NCBI RefSeq assembly: GCF_016918735.1
Contig: NZ_JAFFPR010000060.1
Coordinates: 62,001-126,000 of the forward strand
From: Leptospira abararensis
Lineage (GTDB): Bacteria; Spirochaetota; Leptospiria; Leptospirales; Leptospiraceae
Length of the DNA stretch: 64,000 nucleotides
Direction of reading: 5' to 3'
Shown: positions 18,858 to 28,685 of the stretch, in pieces
How positions within the stretch are numbered: the stretch's first letter is position 1
Layout: each line of letters starts with the position of its first letter
Made by a program: the position numbers and the translations under genes
Notes under the pieces: generated by a model
The model's input: only the letters and a program-made list of their open reading frames with translations
What the model was told of the DNA's origin: nothing
Database searches by the model: none

Positions 18858-18892
18858 ATCCCCCTCTGGTATATTTTCGGCAAGAAGGGGGG
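18858..18892 (-). promoter_or_regulatory. Possible RBS-sequestering hairpin after atpC
   Basis: On the minus strand a C-rich run (CCCCCCTTCT, plus positions 18883-18892) can pair with AGAGGGGG, the SD of the SLBB-like gene (18859-18866). The U-run precedes rather than follows the stem, so this is not a normal terminator; it may instead reduce translation of the downstream genes relative to the ATP synthase. Confidence 0.35.
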
Positions 18893-18899
18893 AAAAAAA

Positions 18900-19280
18900 T
18901 TAACGTTCGTGTAGTAAAATGCGAACTTTTGCTTTCTTTAGAAGAATTTCTTTGTCTTTGGAGGATGGAAGGGCTTCCGCCTCTTCCAGGAGTTCCACGG
19001 CATGGTCATGGGACAAATCATCCTCAGAATCCCCACCTTCGGTAAGGACTCGGATTTGGTCATTTCTCACTTCACAGAATCCCCCATCGATCGCAATTCG
19101 GAACTCTTTTCCGGAAGTATGCAATTTGATAAGCCCAAAGTCCAACTGGGACACAAGTGTGGCGTGCCCCGGTAGAATCCCAAAATATCCTACAGAACCC
19201 GGCAGAATCACAGACTCTGCCTTCCCTTGGTATAGGATTTTGTCGGGTGAGATGACTGTTAAAGTCAGTTCTTTACTCAT
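18900..19280 (-). CDS. atpC: ATP synthase epsilon subunit
   Basis: 126 residues; central-stalk subunit of F1 that couples rotation and inhibits ATPase activity. The N-terminal beta-sandwich shows LTVISPDKILYQGKAESVILPG and GYFGILPGHATLVSQL, typical of the family, followed by the C-terminal helical hairpin (residues about 90-126). Last gene of the atp operon, five bases after atpD. Confidence 0.96.
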   Translation of the reverse strand: MSKELTLTVISPDKILYQGKAESVILPGSVGYFGILPGHATLVSQLDFGLIKLHTSGKEFRIAIDGGFCEVRNDQIRVLTEGGDSEDDLSHDHAVELLEEAEALPSSKDKEILLKKAKVRILLHER

Positions 19281-19285
19281 CCTGA

Positions 19286-20713
<1,428 letters not shown>

Positions 20714-21583
20714 TTAGGAGATGGCTTCCGCTCCCCCTACGATTTCTGAAATTTCCTGCGTAATTTTTGCCTGACGAACTCGGTTGTAACCGCGAGTAAG
20801 AAGTTTGATCATCTCACCTGCAGCATCTGTTGCCGCTTTCATAGCCACTCGTCGTGCAATGTGTTCGGATGCGACCGACTCCAAAATGATTTTAACAAAA
20901 GTTGTTTTGATCACCATAGGAAGAAGGTTTTCCAAAATAGTTTTTGGATCTGGTTCATACAATACATCTGGCCCCGTAGAACCTTTTGATCCCGTTTCTT
21001 CCATTTTTAAAGGAAGAACAGTGGTAATCTCAGGTTTTTGATTGGCTGCCGAATAATAGTGAGTGGAAATAATTTCAACAGAATCCACCGATTCATTTGC
21101 AAAACGTTCCATAAAATAAGAAGCAAGATCATTTGCTTCTTTACTTCCCGCTTTGTCATCAATATTGGTTTGTGAAGTCACCAATTCGATTTTTGCAAAT
21201 TTAAAAAAGGCGATCGCTTTTTTTCCAGCAGCATGGACTTCGACTTCCACACCTTTGGACTTCAACTCTTCAATACGGTTTTTTACCATACGAAGGAGGT
21301 TGGAGTTAAAACCACCGCATAACCCACGGTTAGCGGCAATTGCAAGGATAGCCACTTTTCGGATTTTGTCCGGCTTCCTTAAGTAAGGGCTGTGGATGAT
21401 CGAAGCAAGGCTAGACAAAGAAGAAACCAACTCTCGTGTCAAGTCAGCGTATGGTTTCGCCGCATTGACTTTGTTAGTCGCTTTTTTTGCCTTTGCCGTG
21501 GAGACCATCTCCATGGTTCGAGTGATTTTTCTCGTGTTTTTAACCGAGTTAATCCTCTTTTTTATCTCACGCGGTGTCGCCAA
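20714..21583 (-). CDS. atpG: ATP synthase gamma subunit
   Basis: 289 residues; rotor shaft of F1. The N-terminal coiled-coil helix [22 protein letters not shown] and the C-terminal helix [31 protein letters not shown] are family hallmarks. The start is TTG at 21581-21583 (reading [10 protein letters not shown] after it) with an upstream AAGGGGAAAG SD; no ATG is available before the conserved region. The weak start could set subunit stoichiometry. Confidence 0.96.
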   Translation of the reverse strand: MATPREIKKRINSVKNTRKITRTMEMVSTAKAKKATNKVNAAKPYADLTRELVSSLSSLASIIHSPYLRKPDKIRKVAILAIAANRGLCGGFNSNLLRMVKNRIEELKSKGVEVEVHAAGKKAIAFFKFAKIELVTSQTNIDDKAGSKEANDLASYFMERFANESVDSVEIISTHYYSAANQKPEITTVLPLKMEETGSKGSTGPDVLYEPDPKTILENLLPMVIKTTFVKIILESVASEHIARRVAMKAATDAAGEMIKLLTRGYNRVRQAKITQEISEIVGGAEAIS

Positions 21584-21594
21584 GATCTTTCCCC

Positions 21595-23109
21595 TTAATT
21601 ATTCTTTGTCAGAAAATGTTCGACAATCGATTTGATTGTTTTTTGCAGAGCTGCTTCTTGTTTTACTTCTTTTGCAGTTCTGATTTCTTCTAAAATTTCT
21701 GGGTGTTGTTCTCGCATCGTTCTAAGTAGGAAAGATTCGAATTCACGAACCTTTGCCGTTGGAACTGCATCCATAAACCCTTTTGTCACCGCAAAAATAG
21801 AGATCACTTGTTCTTCTACTGGAGTTGGTGAGTTGTTTGGTTGTTTTAGAATTTCAAGAACTCGGTATCCACGATCGAGCTGTGCTTGTGTCACTGGATC
21901 TAGTTCGGTTCCTAACTGAGCGAATGCTTCCAAGTCACGGAACTGTGCTAAGTCAGACTTCAACGTTCCCGCTACTTTTTTCATCGCTTTGATTTGCGCT
22001 GCAGATCCCACCCGTGATACAGAAATTCCCACGTCCACCGCAGGGCGAAGACCCGATGCAAATAGGTTGGACTGAAGGTAAATCTGACCATCAGTGATGG
22101 AGATTACGTTGGTTGGAATGTATGCTGATACTTCCCCTTCTTGAGTTTCAATGATCGGAAGTGCTGTCATAGACCCACCACCAAATTTATCATCGAGTTT
22201 CGCTGCCCTTTCAAGTAGGCGCGAGTGAAGGTAGAATACGTCCCCAGGGTATGCTTCACGACCTGGTGGGCGGCGTAGTAAAAGTGACATCTGTCTATAA
22301 GCTACGGCTTGTTTAGAAAGGTCATCATAAACAACAAGTGTTGCTTTCCCTTCTTCATACATAAAGTATTCAGCCATAGTCGCACCAGAATACGGTGCAA
22401 TGTATAACATCGGAGCAGGCTCAGACGCGTTAGCCGATACGATGATTGTATATTCTAATGCACCTTTTTCGCGTAACATTTCGATGGTGGAAGCAACAGT
22501 AGATGCTTTTTGTCCAATCGCTACATAAACGCAAATGACCCCTTTTCCTTTTTGGTTAATGATGGTATCGATTGCGATGGATGTTTTTCCAGTTCCGCGG
22601 TCTCCAATGATAAGCTCTCTTTGTCCACGACCAATGGGGATCATCGCATCGATTGCTTTGATTCCTGTTTGCATTGGTTCATGAACGGATTTTCTCATCG
22701 CAATCCCAGGAGCTGGTGACTCAACTGGTCTTGTTTTTTTTGCGTTTAAGGGGCCTTTTCCGTCGATCACTTCCCCAAGAGGATTTAGCACTCGACCAAG
22801 GAGTTCCGGTCCTACCGGAACTTCGAAGATCTTTCCCACACGTTTAACGGAAAAACCTTCTTCAATTTTGATATAATCACCAAAGATAACAACCCCAACG
22901 GAGTTTTCTTCTAAGTTGAAGGCTTGTCCTCGAACTCCGTTTTGGAATTCCACAAGCTCTCCTGACATTACGTTTGTGAGTCCGTAAACTCTCGCAATCC
23001 CGTCCCCTACTTCGAGAACTGTTCCAACTTCTTCAACTTGAAGGTCTTTTTTGAAGTTTTTAATTTCTTGTTTTAGTACCGACGTTACTTCGTCTGTTTT
23101 AATTTTCAT
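21595..23109 (-). CDS. atpA: ATP synthase alpha subunit
   Basis: 504 residues; non-catalytic nucleotide-binding F1 subunit. P-loop [15 protein letters not shown], the conserved [13 protein letters not shown], and [25 protein letters not shown] are all present, as is the alpha-type arginine region [18 protein letters not shown] overlaps the atpH stop in ATGA, indicating coupled translation. Confidence 0.98.
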   Translation of the reverse strand: MKIKTDEVTSVLKQEIKNFKKDLQVEEVGTVLEVGDGIARVYGLTNVMSGELVEFQNGVRGQAFNLEENSVGVVIFGDYIKIEEGFSVKRVGKIFEVPVGPELLGRVLNPLGEVIDGKGPLNAKKTRPVESPAPGIAMRKSVHEPMQTGIKAIDAMIPIGRGQRELIIGDRGTGKTSIAIDTIINQKGKGVICVYVAIGQKASTVASTIEMLREKGALEYTIIVSANASEPAPMLYIAPYSGATMAEYFMYEEGKATLVVYDDLSKQAVAYRQMSLLLRRPPGREAYPGDVFYLHSRLLERAAKLDDKFGGGSMTALPIIETQEGEVSAYIPTNVISITDGQIYLQSNLFASGLRPAVDVGISVSRVGSAAQIKAMKKVAGTLKSDLAQFRDLEAFAQLGTELDPVTQAQLDRGYRVLEILKQPNNSPTPVEEQVISIFAVTKGFMDAVPTAKVREFESFLLRTMREQHPEILEEIRTAKEVKQEAALQKTIKSIVEHFLTKNN

Positions 23110-23669
23110 TCAAATGCTCCGACTGGGATTTTCTTTTGGAGGAGAGCCTCGCGAGTTCCGGCAAGTTTTGCACGGATCGAGGCATCGATTAAAAAGTCGT
23201 CTATATAGATTTTGAACCCACCGATGAGGTTAAGATCCGTATGTTCTGTGACACGAACTTCGCGTCCGAACTTGGAAGAGATAGACTTGGTGATTTGATC
23301 TACAGCTTCTTTGCCTAAAGAATCTTTGGAAACAATGCGAAGAGAACTACGATTTTTAAGTCGGTCCACTCCTGTTCTATAATCTTCCAAAATATCCTTG
23401 AGGTATAGAAATCGATTCTTACGAACCACAAGTGTAATGAAGTTGGCAACGATTTCCGATGCCTTCCCTTGAACTGACTTTTCAGCAGTTCTTTCTTTCT
23501 CAGAAGGATCAACTAACGGAGAAAGGAAATAATGGCGGATTGAATCATCGGAAAAGAAAATATCAACAAGGGTTGAAAGTTCCTCTTCCGTTGACTCAAG
23601 CGAGTTAGTTTCTTTAGCTAACTCCAAAAGTGCCGTTGCGTAAACCTTTGAAATTTGGTTCAGACTCAT
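23106..23669 (-). CDS. atpH: ATP synthase delta subunit
   Basis: 187 residues; peripheral-stalk connector at the top of F1. The N-terminal segment [15 protein letters not shown] and the C-terminal [32 protein letters not shown] match the OSCP/delta pattern. It overlaps both atpF (ATGA) and atpA. Confidence 0.94.
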   Translation of the reverse strand: MSLNQISKVYATALLELAKETNSLESTEEELSTLVDIFFSDDSIRHYFLSPLVDPSEKERTAEKSVQGKASEIVANFITLVVRKNRFLYLKDILEDYRTGVDRLKNRSSLRIVSKDSLGKEAVDQITKSISSKFGREVRVTEHTDLNLIGGFKIYIDDFLIDASIRAKLAGTREALLQKKIPVGAFE

Positions 23670-24190
23670 TTTATTTTAAGTTTATCGAGTTTTGCGATCT
23701 CTTTTTCGACAAAGGAAGCATAGTCTTCCTTCTTTAATTGTTTCTCCAAGATCTCACTCGCGATGAGAACGGACATTTCCACAATTTGGTGTTGCATTTC
23801 AGATAAAGCTCTGCCTTTCGCTAGTTCGATTTCGCGAATTGCACTGTCTTTAATGCCTTTTACTTCGTTGTGCGCTTCATCCGTCAACTTTGTGCGGAGA
23901 GCAACTGCATCTTTCTTAGCTTCATCGACAATTTTATGTGCTTCTTCTGTCGCTTTGAAGAGTTGGTCTTTGTATTCTTTTAAAGACTTCTCTGCTTCAA
24001 CGCGAAGAGATTCTGCTTTGTTGATATCGCCTTGGATGCCGGAAGCACGTTCTTCGAGAGCATGAAGGATCTTGTCCCATGCAAATTTTTTAAGAACGAA
24101 GACAACAATTGCGAAAGTGACCAGGGTCCAGATAACCAGACCCGGATTGACTTTCAGCAAATTGAAGCCGGAAGCCGCGAGGATAACCAA
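23666..24190 (-). CDS. atpF: ATP synthase b subunit
   Basis: 174 residues; membrane-anchored peripheral stalk. One N-terminal transmembrane helix (LVIWTLVTFAIVVFVLKKFAWDKI) is followed by a long charged coiled coil, with the family pattern ALEERASGIQGDINKAE. Start is TTG at 24188-24190, only two bases after the atpE stop; an AAGGA element lies within the end of atpE. Confidence 0.95.
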   Translation of the reverse strand: MVILAASGFNLLKVNPGLVIWTLVTFAIVVFVLKKFAWDKILHALEERASGIQGDINKAESLRVEAEKSLKEYKDQLFKATEEAHKIVDEAKKDAVALRTKLTDEAHNEVKGIKDSAIREIELAKGRALSEMQHQIVEMSVLIASEILEKQLKKEDYASFVEKEIAKLDKLKIK

Positions 24191-24192
24191 GA

Positions 24193-24477
24193 CTATTGTC
24201 CTTGTTCTACTTTAGTGGCACCAGCACCAATTGTTTTGTCAATTGAGCCATTGAGTTTGAGCGCGATAAGAAGAGCGATCACCACTGCGAAAAGTGCTGC
24301 CCCTTCAATCATACCTGCTGCTACGTAAAGAACGAGTTGGATCTTTCCAGCTGCTTCTGGTTGGCGGCTAATGCTTTCTGCCACTGATCCACCAATTCTA
24401 CCAATACCGATTCCTGCACCAAGTAATGCAAGGCCTGCTGCGAGTCCTACTGCGATGTATCCTAAACCGAATTCCAT
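24193..24477 (-). CDS. atpE: ATP synthase c subunit
   Basis: 94 residues; proteolipid ring subunit. Helix 1 has GLALLGAGIGIGRIGG, the polar loop is SRQPEA, and helix 2 carries the ion-binding Glu58 in AAGMIEGAALFAVVIALL. Glycine after Glu58 and absence of the paired Gln/Ser-Thr ligands favour protons over sodium. The C-terminal tail (residues about 80-94) is longer than usual. SD AGGAG precedes the ATG. Confidence 0.97.
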   Translation of the reverse strand: MEFGLGYIAVGLAAGLALLGAGIGIGRIGGSVAESISRQPEAAGKIQLVLYVAAGMIEGAALFAVVIALLIALKLNGSIDKTIGAGATKVEQGQ

Positions 24478-24499
24478 TGTTTTCGTTTCACTCCTGTGT

Positions 24500-24520
24500 G
24501 TTTTATAATATAAATAAAAC
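24500..24520 (-). promoter_or_regulatory. Hairpin in the atpB-atpE gap
   Basis: GTTTTAT (24500-24506) and ATAAAAC (24514-24520) form a perfect 7-bp stem with a 7-base loop in the 48-base spacer, just upstream of the atpE SD. It is AT-only apart from the end pair. It may help set the high translation or mRNA stability needed for the c subunit (inference). Confidence 0.35.
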
Positions 24521-24525
24521 CAATC

Positions 24526-25584
24526 TTAATGTCTGTGCATCACTGTTCCGATGAACACGGTTGTGAGCAGAGAGAAAATGAACGCTTGTAAAAAGGCTAC
24601 AAGTAGTTCTAAAAAGTAAATGAGCACCGAACTGAGAACAGACACTGGTGCAATGAGCCAACTTTCACTCATAAAGATAAATCCAAGTAAAGCAAGGATC
24701 ATAACGTGTCCCGCTGTCATGTTGGCAAGTAACCTCATGGTCAATGCAAAAGAGCGAGCAATGTGAGTTACGATAAATTCTAAGGCCCACATGAGTGGCC
24801 AAAGGGGGAGCGGAACTCCCTTAGGAACTGCATGTGCTACGAAGGAGATTCCTTGGTAAGAAAAAGCCGTTCCGTAAATCGTAAGTAGAGTAATGGATGC
24901 TAAAGAAAGAGTGACACTGATATCACCTGTGGGAGTGATCCCTGACCAAATTTGTCCAAATGTGTGAAGGGAATGTGGTGTGTGTTCCACTACCCCAACG
25001 GCAACAAGTGCGTCAGAGGCAGCCACAGTGAGTTCACCCACAGATGGGATGAGACCAAAAAGGTTACAAAAAAGGATAAAGAAAAACAAAGAGAAGATGT
25101 AGTGGTAGTAAGAATGTCCGTGGTGGTCAAGAGATGCATCCACAACGTTTTCTTTTAAATAAGAAACAAAAGCCTCTACACCCGATGTGAATTTGTTATG
25201 AACTTTTTTTGGATCCCGAGAAATCAAATTGGCTGCTGGGATAAAAACGAGGAACATAAAAAAACAAGCGATCCACATCATGGTCACTCGTTTGGTGATG
25301 TGAAGGTCGAGTCCACCTAAGTAGTGATACTTCACTCCATCATGGTTTACAAAGACATCGTGGTTTTCTGCATCAAACCCTGGTTGTCCTTCTGTGACAA
25401 TGGTTCCCCCAAAGTTCAGTGGGAACACAGGGGCATCACCTAAGTGGTGCGCCATGACTTCACTGAAATCGAAGCCCTCGTCAGAGCTGTGCCCTTCCGA
25501 ATCGTTCGCAAAAAGATTCGTAAAACTAAGGGAAAAAACTAATAAAAAAGATAAAAAAAACCGATATTTAGACTTATTTTCCAC
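24526..25584 (-). CDS. atpB: ATP synthase a subunit
   Basis: About 352 residues; stator membrane subunit forming the proton half-channels. A hydrophobic leader-like N-terminus ends near LFANDSEG, followed by a His/Asp-rich segment and the membrane helices; the key arginine lies in HIARSFALTMRLLANMTAGHV. The start is uncertain: an in-frame codon at 25632 would overlap the preceding gene by 59 bases, whereas GTG at 25582-25584 overlaps it by only 11 bases and begins directly at the leader. Length exceeds E. coli AtpB because of the N-terminal extension. Confidence 0.92.
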   Translation of the reverse strand: MENKSKYRFFLSFLLVFSLSFTNLFANDSEGHSSDEGFDFSEVMAHHLGDAPVFPLNFGGTIVTEGQPGFDAENHDVFVNHDGVKYHYLGGLDLHITKRVTMMWIACFFMFLVFIPAANLISRDPKKVHNKFTSGVEAFVSYLKENVVDASLDHHGHSYYHYIFSLFFFILFCNLFGLIPSVGELTVAASDALVAVGVVEHTPHSLHTFGQIWSGITPTGDISVTLSLASITLLTIYGTAFSYQGISFVAHAVPKGVPLPLWPLMWALEFIVTHIARSFALTMRLLANMTAGHVMILALLGFIFMSESWLIAPVSVLSSVLIYFLELLVAFLQAFIFSLLTTVFIGTVMHRH

Positions 25585-25954
25585 TGAAATAGCTCGCAAA
25601 TACAAGGAAAAGAAGGTGGACGAAATAGGCAATTAAAAATCCAGAAGTTGCCTCAAAAGGGTACTCTAGGACCTGTAAAGAGGTCAAAATGCCCAGATTT
25701 AGAAAAAAGGAGAGGAATACGGTGAAAAAGGGGAAGCCCGACTCCGACAGAGCAGGGATTTTTCTTGGTAGGAACCGAAGTTGTAAGATTGCCATTTGGA
25801 TCGCAAAGGACATAGCACCACCGAAATAGAAGATGATACGGTATCCATCCGCCACCAAACCAGAAGTTAGCGGGAGACTTAAAATGAATATAACGGTTAA
25901 ATATGTAAAGTAATGTAAATGGAATCGTTTTAGGTTGATGGTATTTAGATCCAT
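25574..25954 (-). CDS. Small four-helix membrane protein heading the atp operon (AtpI-like position)
   Basis: 126 residues, about four transmembrane helices, basic N-terminus. Sequence similarity to AtpI is weak, but the position directly before atpB, with an 11-base overlap, matches the atpI gene that assists c-ring assembly or Mg2+/Ca2+ handling in other bacteria. I assign it by position and topology only. A different AtpI/AtpZ-like gene lies at 32389-32616. Confidence 0.6.
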   Translation of the reverse strand: MDLNTINLKRFHLHYFTYLTVIFILSLPLTSGLVADGYRIIFYFGGAMSFAIQMAILQLRFLPRKIPALSESGFPFFTVFLSFFLNLGILTSLQVLEYPFEATSGFLIAYFVHLLFLVFASYFSGK

Positions 25955-26025
25955 TGGTTGCAGTTTACTAGATGCGGAAATGGGGGCAAGTAGGATTGCG
26001 GTGCGGAGGGGATAGAATGGTATAG

Positions 26026-26082
26026 TTCCCCGCCCTAATCGAACTGGGTGGGGTTAACCACCCGCCACCCAATGGCTTCCAT
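26026..26082. repeat. GC-rich palindromic intergenic repeat, copy 1
   Basis: CCCCGCCC can pair with the later GGGTGGGG, and GGGTGG can alternatively pair with CCACCC further on, giving two mutually exclusive hairpins. The order CCCCGCCCT...GGGTGGGG...CCACCCAAT recurs at 28473-28525 in the same orientation. The rest of the 228-base gap (25955-26182) shows no gene. Confidence 0.6.
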
Positions 26083-26182
26083 ATATCACATGTTTGCTGG
26101 TATGTGAAGACGGAATTGTCGTTCGCAAATTTTTTATCTTAGAAAGTTCGTCTTTTTGCTAGAAGTCAGCGAATGATACAAT

Positions 26183-27316
26183 TTAAATAGACGAAAGGCC
26201 ATACTTCGTGTTGAGATAAAAATACAATTTCTGAACTTCCGCTTCCGATAGATCCGTATTAAAATACAAAACCTCTGCTAAATCTGCGTCCAAGTTTCCA
26301 TTCCCTAAATAAAGAGAATTGGGTATTGAGCCACCCGAATAATCGTACGATATGGGGACTTGGCCTTTCAAATTACCATTCCAATACTCTAGAGCTATTG
26401 TCATTAAGACTTGGACTGAGCCCACAGCAAGAAATTCTGCTTTGGGGAGAGGTAAAGCTGATATAAGGGCACAGCTTGCTCCATTTCGACAAACTAAATA
26501 TTGCGAAATAGGATGATTGATGGAAATCTCTCTTCCTTGGCCACCATGTAAGTTTAATAAAGTGATTCCACCAGTAATCGTATCAACTAGTCTCATCACA
26601 AAAAAGGCACTCCCGCTATTAGTTACATACAACCCAACCGCCCCAGATGATAAATCCATACGCGATGTTGTTGAACTTCTGAACTCGGCTGTTGGATAAC
26701 CATTGACTTGATTCAATCGGAAAACAGGCCTTTGGATCGCATTAGCTTGAGAAATATGATTCCCATAGCCGCTCACATCCGACCAAGCTGCGATTCCATC
26801 CCCATCACTAAGCGTTAGTTGGTCTGCTTTAAACCAAAGGCGGAGAGAACCAGAACCCAAAACGCGGGGAGCAACCATTTGTATGGTATATTCGTTGGTA
26901 CTACCATCAACACCTGTTAAAATGTATTTCAATGGTGATGCGTATGAATTCGATGTTACGCCACTGATTTGTTCGATCCCATCGACCGTTACCGAACGAC
27001 CATTTGCCTTAAAATTAGCAATATAGGAAGTTATGGAAGTAATGGTTTCCGAAGTAATCACAATTTGGTTACCACGAATCATTCCTCTTACGCCAAGGCT
27101 GGGAATGGAATATTCCAAAATCTCTTTCGGTATTGAAGGTAAATAGATTTTGCCGCAAGTCTGACTATAGTCGGATGTGAACCACTTTACCAATAAGGTG
27201 TTTCGAAAAGTGGATTCGTTAGGATCGCACGGATTATCAGAGAGCGGATTTTTACAGGAGATAAAAAAGAAGATTATGAAAAGACAAAATGGCAAGTAGG
27301 ATTTCAATATGCACAT
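26183..27316 (-). CDS. Putative lipoprotein with LamG/concanavalin-like domain
   Basis: 377 residues. The N-terminal hydrophobic segment ends in IIFFFISCKNPLSDN, a spirochaete-type lipobox with Cys21 as lipidation site. Residues about 50-145 contain beta-rich repeats with MIRGNQIVITSETITSITSYIANFKANG-type sequence, followed by YTIQMVAPR. Residues about 155-377 look like a LamG/concanavalin jelly-roll: LRLWFKADQLTLSDGDGIAAWSDVSGYGN and near the end ADLAEVLYFNTDLSEAEVQKLYFYLNTKYGL. Probably surface or periplasmic. It stands alone between the two repeat copies. Confidence 0.75.
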   Translation of the reverse strand: MCILKSYLPFCLFIIFFFISCKNPLSDNPCDPNESTFRNTLLVKWFTSDYSQTCGKIYLPSIPKEILEYSIPSLGVRGMIRGNQIVITSETITSITSYIANFKANGRSVTVDGIEQISGVTSNSYASPLKYILTGVDGSTNEYTIQMVAPRVLGSGSLRLWFKADQLTLSDGDGIAAWSDVSGYGNHISQANAIQRPVFRLNQVNGYPTAEFRSSTTSRMDLSSGAVGLYVTNSGSAFFVMRLVDTITGGITLLNLHGGQGREISINHPISQYLVCRNGASCALISALPLPKAEFLAVGSVQVLMTIALEYWNGNLKGQVPISYDYSGGSIPNSLYLGNGNLDADLAEVLYFNTDLSEAEVQKLYFYLNTKYGLSSI

Positions 27317-27443
27317 AACCTAGGTCACACCATGGAAGTTCAAAAGACAAGCTAACATTAAATAATGTTAAATGATTCTAATATCTACTTTTTATGGTCA
27401 AGAATAAAAGACTAAATCAAACTCCTGAAATGAAATTTCCTTT

Positions 27444-27884
27444 TTAGATGGAAGCAAAATGGTCCAAGATTTCTTTTAATTGAATCGCCTGTTTTTCTTC
27501 AATCCCCGACAAACAAAAGATTTGTTCTGGTATTGATTTTGCTTTTTCACGCAACTGCCTTCCATTTTTTGTGAGTGATACAATCACAACGCGTTCATCA
27601 TCTAAGTTTCTTTTTCTTTGGATAAACCCACCTTGTTCCAATCGTTTGAGTAACGGTGTCAACGTCCCAGAATCCAACTGTAACCGGTCCCCAAGCCCAC
27701 TAACCGTGCTTTCCTCCTCTTCCCAAAGAACCAACATCACAAGATATTGCGGATAGGTGAGACCCACTGCTGCAAGAAGCGGACGGTAGATTTTCATCAA
27801 TCGATGCATAGACGAATATAAAGAGAAACAAACTTGGTTCTTCAAAAGAAGAACCTCATCCGTTGGATTCTTAACCTTTGACAA
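27444..27884 (-). CDS. ohrR: OhrR-type MarR family peroxide-sensing repressor
   Basis: MarR-family regulator of about 146 residues. The segment LLLKNQVCFSLYSSMHRLMKIYRPLL places the reactive cysteine exactly where OhrR senses organic hydroperoxides, and GLTYPQYLVMLVLWEEEE followed by LDSGTLTPLLKRLEQGG matches OhrR better than other MarR proteins. No ATG is available; candidate TTG starts lie at 27905 and 27884, the latter chosen because it overlaps the peroxidase gene less. It is co-transcribed with the glutathione peroxidase-family gene and probably represses that operon through the palindrome at 28377-28396. Confidence 0.82.
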   Translation of the reverse strand: MSKVKNPTDEVLLLKNQVCFSLYSSMHRLMKIYRPLLAAVGLTYPQYLVMLVLWEEEESTVSGLGDRLQLDSGTLTPLLKRLEQGGFIQRKRNLDDERVVIVSLTKNGRQLREKAKSIPEQIFCLSGIEEKQAIQLKEILDHFASI

Positions 27885-28356
27885 GTTTTTCGATATCCTT
27901 TTCAATATCTTCCGGTTTTGTGATGGGCGCGTATCGTTTTACAACATTTCCTTGTTTATCGATTAAAAACTTTGTAAAATTCCATTTGATATCTAAGGAT
28001 CCGAAGATTCCAGGAGCTTGTTTTTTGAGATGTTTATAAAGTGGGTCCGTATTTGGTCCATTCACTTCCAATTTTGAAAAGATGGGAAAGGTCGTCATGA
28101 ATGTTCTTTCGCAAAACAATTTGATTTCTGCATCAGACCCTGGTTCTTGTTGTCCAAATTGGTTGCAAGGAAACGCCAAAACTTCGAGACCCTTACCTTT
28201 CCAGCGATCATAAGTTTCCTGAAGGCCTTTATACTGAGGCGTAAATCCACACTCACTTGCCGTATTCACGATTAATAGTACTTTGTCTTTAAACTGCTCC
28301 AAAGGAACTTCTTCAGAACCCCGTTTCACCTTGATATTGTAAAAATCATCTGACAT
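27871..28356 (-). CDS. Glutathione peroxidase-family thiol peroxidase
   Basis: 161 residues. Peroxidatic Cys36 lies in NTASECGFTPQY, Gln70 and resolving Cys64 in AFPCNQFGQQEPGS, and the Trp in IKWNFTKFLID, completing the catalytic set of the Cys-type (usually thioredoxin-dependent) GPx family. ATG at 28354-28356 has SD GGAGA; an upstream extension is not needed. It lies first in an operon with ohrR, replacing the usual ohr partner. Confidence 0.93.
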   Translation of the reverse strand: MSDDFYNIKVKRGSEEVPLEQFKDKVLLIVNTASECGFTPQYKGLQETYDRWKGKGLEVLAFPCNQFGQQEPGSDAEIKLFCERTFMTTFPIFSKLEVNGPNTDPLYKHLKKQAPGIFGSLDIKWNFTKFLIDKQGNVVKRYAPITKPEDIEKDIEKLVKG

Positions 28357-28376
28357 GTTTGGTCTCCGTATACACA

Positions 28377-28396
28377 TTAGATTGTGCACAATCTAA
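28377..28396. promoter_or_regulatory. Perfect 20-bp palindrome, likely OhrR operator
   Basis: TTAGATTGTGCACAATCTAA reads the same on both strands and is centred about 30 bases upstream of the peroxidase ATG. On the minus strand a TTGAAC -35-like element lies just upstream, and the palindrome occupies the spacer/-10 region, so a bound repressor would block RNA polymerase. MarR/OhrR operators are typically such dyads with an ATTGT...ACAAT core. Confidence 0.7.
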
Positions 28397-28472
28397 TTTT
28401 GTTCAATCTTTTTATTTAAATTTTGTTGGGATTTTTTTTAGTTTTTAGCAAGGGGAGATTGCAAATCTGTGT

Positions 28473-28525
28473 ATCCCCGCCCTGACTCGGGTGGGGAACT
28501 AGACCCACCACCCAATACCTTCTCC
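28473..28525. repeat. GC-rich palindromic intergenic repeat, copy 2
   Basis: Second copy of the element at 26026-26082: CCCCGCCC, GGGTGGGG and CCACCACCCAAT occur in the same order and orientation, with a shorter first loop (6 bases). It lies in the 329-base gap between the divergent peroxidase and amtB genes, a gap that otherwise holds only the operator and the dyad at 28630. Confidence 0.6.
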
Positions 28526-28629
28526 TTACCACAACCAAGGGAAACTGACTACCAGCTTCCCAACTCCCTCAGTTTTTTTACAAAAAAGTTCTTAGTTTTG
28601 CAGAATTGGCTCGCTTTCAGAGGGAAACC

Positions 28630-28647
28630 ATTCGTAATGATACGAAT
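28630..28647. promoter_or_regulatory. Inverted repeat upstream of amtB
   Basis: ATTCGTA (28630-28636) and TACGAAT (28641-28647) form an 18-bp dyad with a 4-base spacer, 38 bases before the amtB start. Size and place suit an operator for a dimeric regulator of the amtB-glnK operon; the protein is unknown. Confidence 0.45.
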
Positions 28648-28685
28648 TTTATTTCTCATTTCAAAAACGATATTTGGAGCAAACA

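Noticed and set aside
28601..28630. Sigma-54 promoter for amtB (TGGC... near 28604)
   Set aside because: The GG of -24 is present but the GC of -12 is not; the match is too poor.
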